NCBI GenBank assembly: GCA_902512765.1
Contig: CABXKF010000002.1
Location: 1-61,328 of the forward strand
Origin: an uncultured Pelagibacteraceae bacterium
Lineage (GTDB): Bacteria > Pseudomonadota > Alphaproteobacteria > Pelagibacterales > Pelagibacteraceae
Reading direction: 5' to 3'
DNA length: 61,328 nt
The notes under the pieces were generated by a model. It did not search any database. It saw only the letters and a list, made by a program, of their open reading frames with translations, and had not been told where the DNA came from. The position numbers were made by a program, and so were the translations under genes. The number at the start of each line of letters is the position of its first letter. Position 1 is the stretch's first letter. Below are positions 58,105-61,328 of the stretch, piece by piece.

Positions 58105-58413
58105 ATGGAAAAACAAAATATTAGAATTAAACTTAGAGCTTACGACAATAAAATTTTAGACGCATCTACTGAAGAAATAGTAAATACCGTAAAAAGAACA
58201 GGTGCAACTATTAAAGGACCCATTCCATTACCAACTAGAATTGAAAGATATACAGTTTTAAAAGGTCCACATATCGATAAAAAAAGTAGAGAACAATTTG
58301 AGTCAAGAACTCATAAAAGATTAATAGATATTATTGAACCAACACCACAAACTGTGGAAGCTTTAATGAAACTTGACCTTGCGTCAGGTGTTGATGTGGA
58401 GATAAAAATTTAA
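58105..58413 (+). CDS. rpsJ: 30S ribosomal protein S10
   Basis: S10 (102 residues), also a NusB partner in antitermination. [21 protein letters not shown] opens the protein, followed by [15 protein letters not shown] and [11 protein letters not shown]. It starts two bases after fusA, joining the str and S10 operons. Confidence 0.98.
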   Translation: MEKQNIRIKLRAYDNKILDASTEEIVNTVKRTGATIKGPIPLPTRIERYTVLKGPHIDKKSREQFESRTHKRLIDIIEPTPQTVEALMKLDLASGVDVEIKI

Positions 58414-58415
58414 TT

Positions 58416-59126
58416 ATGTCTGAGATAGCTTTAATAGGAAAAAAAATAGGTATGACTAGAGAGTTTTACAAAACTGGTCAGCTAGTTCCTGTGACTGTAC
58501 TTAAAGTTGAAAAGGCTAGAGTTATCCAAGTTATAGATGAAGAAAAAAGAGGCTATAAAGCTGTACAACTTGGTTACGGAAAGATAAAAAATTCAAAACT
58601 TACAAAATCAATGAAAGGTTTTTTTGCTAAAAAGAATACTGAAGCAAAGAAAACTCTAAAAGAATACAGAGTTAAAGATACTGAAAATTATAAAGAAGGT
58701 AACGAGTTTGGTTTAGAAATATTTAAAGATATAAAATTTGTAGACACAAGATCTAAAACAATAGGAAAAGGTTTTGCTGGTGCAATGAAAAGATGGAATT
58801 TTGGTGGTTTAAGAGCCAGTCACGGTGTTTCTGTTTCACATAGAGCCCATGGTTCAACTGGACATAGCCAAGATCCCGGCAAAGTATTTAAAGGTAAAAA
58901 AATGGCTGGTCATATGGGTGACAGACTTAGAACAATGCTTAACATTGAAATTATTAAAACAGATTTAGAAAACGAACTTTTGTATTTAAAAGGTTCGATC
59001 CCAGGCTCAAAAAATTCAGAAGTAGTAGTGAGAAAATCAGTTAAAAACATAAACAAAATGACAATTTCAGAAAAAATTGCAGCAGCAGAAGAAGCTAAAA
59101 AAACACCTGATAAAAAGAAAAAATAA
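58416..59126 (+). CDS. rplC: 50S ribosomal protein L3
   Basis: L3 reaches into the peptidyl transferase centre. The 236-residue sequence contains IGKKIGMTREFY, KGFAGAMKRWNFGG, SHRAHGSTGHSQDPG and GKKMAGHMGDRLRT. A lysine-rich C-terminal tail (last 25 residues) extends beyond the usual end. It overlaps rplD by one base. Confidence 0.97.
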   Translation: MSEIALIGKKIGMTREFYKTGQLVPVTVLKVEKARVIQVIDEEKRGYKAVQLGYGKIKNSKLTKSMKGFFAKKNTEAKKTLKEYRVKDTENYKEGNEFGLEIFKDIKFVDTRSKTIGKGFAGAMKRWNFGGLRASHGVSVSHRAHGSTGHSQDPGKVFKGKKMAGHMGDRLRTMLNIEIIKTDLENELLYLKGSIPGSKNSEVVVRKSVKNINKMTISEKIAAAEEAKKTPDKKKK

Positions 59127-59749
59127 TGAAAATAGAAAAAATAAGCATTGACGGTAAAAAAGATACTATAGAAGTATTAGATAAAATATTTTCTGCAAAA
59201 ATTAATAGTAAGTTGGTAAGTAGCGTTTTATATAAAACTAACGCTAACTACAAAGGTAGACACGCTAAAACGAAACAACAAAATGAAGTGAGTGGCCCTA
59301 CATCAAAAATTTATGCCCAAAAAGGAACTGGTGGAGCAAGACACGCAAGTAGAAAAGCACCAATATTTGTTGGTGGTGGTATAGCACATGGTCCTAAGGG
59401 TGAGCTTGCTTACAAAAAAAGAAAATTAAATAAAAATGAGAAGAAGCTAAGTGTAGCATCTTTAATTACTGAAAAAAATAAAGACAAAAATTTATTAATT
59501 TTAAGTGATTTTTCAGCTGAAATAAAAAAAACTAAAGAAATGAATGCTATTATTCAAAAATTAGAAATATCAAATTCTTTAATTATCTTAGATAAAGCTT
59601 CTAAAGAGAAAATTGAAAAATCAGCCAGAAACATTCCAAATGTTAAAGTAACTGATGTAAACCATTTTAGCTCATACGATATTATAAAATTTAAAAAAGT
59701 TGTTTTTACTGAAAGCTCAGTAAAAGAGCTAGAAAAGAGATATTCTTAA
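59126..59749 (+). CDS. rplD: 50S ribosomal protein L4
   Basis: L4 (207 residues) has the long internal loop segment TSKIYAQKGTGGARHASRKAPIF near residue 60, which lines the exit tunnel, and GIAHGPKGELAY. It is part of the contiguous S10 operon, between rplC and rplW. L4-based repression through an S10 leader is not possible at rpsJ here since that leader is absent. Confidence 0.96.
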   Translation: MKIEKISIDGKKDTIEVLDKIFSAKINSKLVSSVLYKTNANYKGRHAKTKQQNEVSGPTSKIYAQKGTGGARHASRKAPIFVGGGIAHGPKGELAYKKRKLNKNEKKLSVASLITEKNKDKNLLILSDFSAEIKKTKEMNAIIQKLEISNSLIILDKASKEKIEKSARNIPNVKVTDVNHFSSYDIIKFKKVVFTESSVKELEKRYS

Positions 59750-59750
59750 A

Positions 59751-60044
59751 ATGGATAAAATACATTTATACGATAAAATTGTTTCTCCAATGGTTACAGA
59801 GAAATCAACAAATTTATCAGAACAAAATAAAATTGTTTTTAAAGTTCCTGCAGGTGCAAATAAAACAAATTTAAAAAAAAATATTGAAAAAATTTTTAAA
59901 GTAAACGTGACTAAGATTAATATAATCAACAAACAGAATAGAGTTAAAATAACCAGAGGAAAAAAAGTGAGAGTTTCTGGTTTTAAAAAAGCAATAATAA
60001 CACTTAAAAAAGGTCAAAGCATTGACCTAACTACAGGAATTTAA
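59751..60044 (+). CDS. rplW: 50S ribosomal protein L23
   Basis: L23 (97 residues) sits at the tunnel exit and is the docking site for trigger factor and SRP. It has SPMVTEKSTNLSEQNKIVFKV, KTNLKKNIEKIFKVNVTKIN and a basic loop. One base separates it from rplD and three from rplB. Confidence 0.96.
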   Translation: MDKIHLYDKIVSPMVTEKSTNLSEQNKIVFKVPAGANKTNLKKNIEKIFKVNVTKINIINKQNRVKITRGKKVRVSGFKKAIITLKKGQSIDLTTGI

Positions 60045-60047
60045 TAA

Positions 60048-60887
60048 ATGGCATTAAAAACTTTTAAACCTTATACAAAATCTACCCGAGGAACTATTCT
60101 GGTTGACAGAACTGGTCTATGGAAGGGTAAGCCTTTCAAATCACTTGTATCTCCAAAAAATGCAATGAAAGGAAGAAACAATAACGGACATATAACTAAT
60201 ATTAATAGATCTGGTGGCCATAAAAAAATGTATAGACATGTAGATTTTTACCGTAAAAAATTTGATATGGAAGCTACCGTTGAAAGAATTGAATATGATC
60301 CAAATAGATCGTGTTACATTATGTTAGTAAAATTTGAAGACGGTTCTCATGCTTACTATTTAGCACCACAAAAAATCAAGGCTGGTGATAAAATTGAAAA
60401 TGGTTCTAAAAAAGAAATTAAAGTTGGAAATTGTATGCCACTCCAAGATATTCCAGTTGGTATAAACATACATAACGTTGAAATTCAACCAGGTGCTGGT
60501 GGTAAAATTGCTAGATCTGCAGGTTCGTCAGTAACAATTAGTGGTTTAGATGGAAACTATAGTTTAATTAAATTAGCTTCAGGCGAAGTTAGAAAAATAG
60601 ACTCTAGATCTTTGGCTACAATAGGAATTTTAACTAATCCAGATCAAAAAAATATTAAAATTGGTAAAGCAGGAAGATCAAGATGGCTTGGAAGAAAGCC
60701 ACATACTAGAGGAGTTGTGAAAAACCCTGTAGATCACCCTCATGGTGGTGGAGAAGGTAAATCAGCTGGTGGTAGACATCCTGTTTCACCTACAGGTCAA
60801 TCTGCTAAAGGATTAAAAACAAGAGATAATAAGAGAACAGATAAATATATTGTTAAGAGAAGAAATAAGAGGAAGGATACTAAGTAA
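60048..60887 (+). CDS. rplB: 50S ribosomal protein L2
   Basis: L2 (279 residues) is needed for subunit joining and peptidyl transfer. Typical parts are [43 protein letters not shown] and the C-terminal [25 protein letters not shown] with the conserved histidine. Stop overlaps the rpsS start by one base. Confidence 0.98.
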   Translation: MALKTFKPYTKSTRGTILVDRTGLWKGKPFKSLVSPKNAMKGRNNNGHITNINRSGGHKKMYRHVDFYRKKFDMEATVERIEYDPNRSCYIMLVKFEDGSHAYYLAPQKIKAGDKIENGSKKEIKVGNCMPLQDIPVGINIHNVEIQPGAGGKIARSAGSSVTISGLDGNYSLIKLASGEVRKIDSRSLATIGILTNPDQKNIKIGKAGRSRWLGRKPHTRGVVKNPVDHPHGGGEGKSAGGRHPVSPTGQSAKGLKTRDNKRTDKYIVKRRNKRKDTK

Positions 60888-61183
60888 TGGCTAGATCAGT
60901 ATGGAAAGGACCTTTTGTTGAGGAAAGCTTAATGAAAAAAGTTGATAAATACAAAGATGATCCAAAGAAAATTCCAATTAAAACATGGTCAAGAAAGTCA
61001 ACAATATTACCTGATTTTGTTGGTGTAAGTTTTCAAATTTATAACGGTAAAAAATTTATACCAATCACAATCTCAGAGGATATGGTTGGACACAAATTAG
61101 GTGAATTTTCACCTACGAGGACTTTTTATGGTCATACACCAGCAGATAAAAAAGCTAAACCTGCAACAGCGGCTAAAAAATAA
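60887..61183 (+). CDS. rpsS: 30S ribosomal protein S19
   Basis: S19 (98 residues) binds 16S rRNA in the head with S13. [36 protein letters not shown] and [17 protein letters not shown] are family hallmarks. An Ala/Lys-rich tail ends the protein. It overlaps rplB by one base (TAATG). Confidence 0.97.
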   Translation: MARSVWKGPFVEESLMKKVDKYKDDPKKIPIKTWSRKSTILPDFVGVSFQIYNGKKFIPITISEDMVGHKLGEFSPTRTFYGHTPADKKAKPATAAKK

Positions 61184-61185
61184 AT

Positions 61186-61328
61186 ATGAATAAGACAAAG
61201 AAAAAAAATAGAAAAAAAGTTGATACAGTTAAATCTGTAAACAATAGTATAAGAACTAGTGTTAGAAAGCTTAATCCTATTTTAAAAAGTATTGTTGGAA
61301 AAAAAGTAGATGTAGCTATTCGAGATTT
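61186..61328 (+). CDS. rplV: 50S ribosomal protein L22 (5' part, cut by window end)
   Basis: The frame starts at the ATG two bases after rpsS and runs off the window. The first 24 residues are a very basic extension (MNKTKKKNRKKVD...), after which IRTSVRKLNPILKSIVGKKV matches the L22 start region. Position after rpsS is the standard S10 operon order. Confidence 0.88.
   Translation, partial: MNKTKKKNRKKVDTVKSVNNSIRTSVRKLNPILKSIVGKKVDVAIRD

Overview
This window is AT-rich, very gene-dense bacterial chromosome. Stop and start codons of neighbouring genes repeatedly overlap, spacers are very short, and the gene content points to a streamlined marine alphaproteobacterium of the SAR11/Pelagibacter type. 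The main reasons are the tRNA-Tyr/tRNA-Gly/tuf/tRNA-Trp/secE/nusG/rplKAJL/rpoBC/rpsL block, the purB-purC-purS-purQ-purL run followed by bolA and a CGFS glutaredoxin, the prpD-prpB-prpC cluster, and the protein sequences. The taxonomic call is inference from recognised families, not from a search.

Positions 1-31.1 kb are housekeeping genes in short alternating operons. They cover a HIT-family protein, phosphomannomutase/phosphoglucomutase, class I ribonucleotide reductase (nrdA-nrdB), and the 2-methylcitrate (propionate) cycle genes with a phosphoglycolate phosphatase. Next come amino-sugar synthesis (an acetyltransferase-only GlmU plus GlmS), class II DAHP synthase, NAD synthetase, cysteinyl-tRNA synthetase, citramalate synthase, TrmJ and ribosomal protein S4. 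A long minus-strand operon follows (sfsA-map-purBCSQL-bolA-grxD), then a plus-strand run ending in tRNA-Leu(UAA), NAD kinase and a PhyH-type dioxygenase.

Positions 31.1-41.5 kb are an accessory region built on a tRNA-Thr(UGU) gene. One complete tRNA-Thr (32788-32863, minus) is surrounded by partial copies. There is a near-intact 3' half at 31718-31771, a much more decayed 3' half at 31119-31170, and an exact 5' half at 41471-41515 beside rlmB. The simplest reading is that the native tRNA-Thr lay next to rlmB and was split at its anticodon arm by serial insertions carrying a replacement tRNA. The 8.6 kb segment between the complete tRNA and the stranded 5' half holds a cytosine-5 DNA methyltransferase with a convergent PD-(D/E)XK endonuclease, and small or secreted unknown proteins. 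It also holds a two-gene unit whose second product joins a Cas4/RecB-like nuclease to a DEDDy exonuclease (DUF2779 type), a 54-residue membrane protein, a DUF2167 protein, and a PrsW-type membrane protease. The smaller 1 kb segment holds a membrane-anchored transglutaminase-like protein. No integrase or transposase is visible.

Positions 41.5-61.3 kb are core information-processing genes: rlmB, three tRNAs around tuf, secE-nusG, ribosomal proteins L11-L1-L10-L7/L12, rpoB, rpoC, the str operon (rpsL-rpsG-fusA) and the start of the S10 operon through rplV, which is cut by the window end. Very short leaders and intergenic spaces mean that several familiar regulatory regions (for example an L10 leader before rplJ) have no room to exist here.
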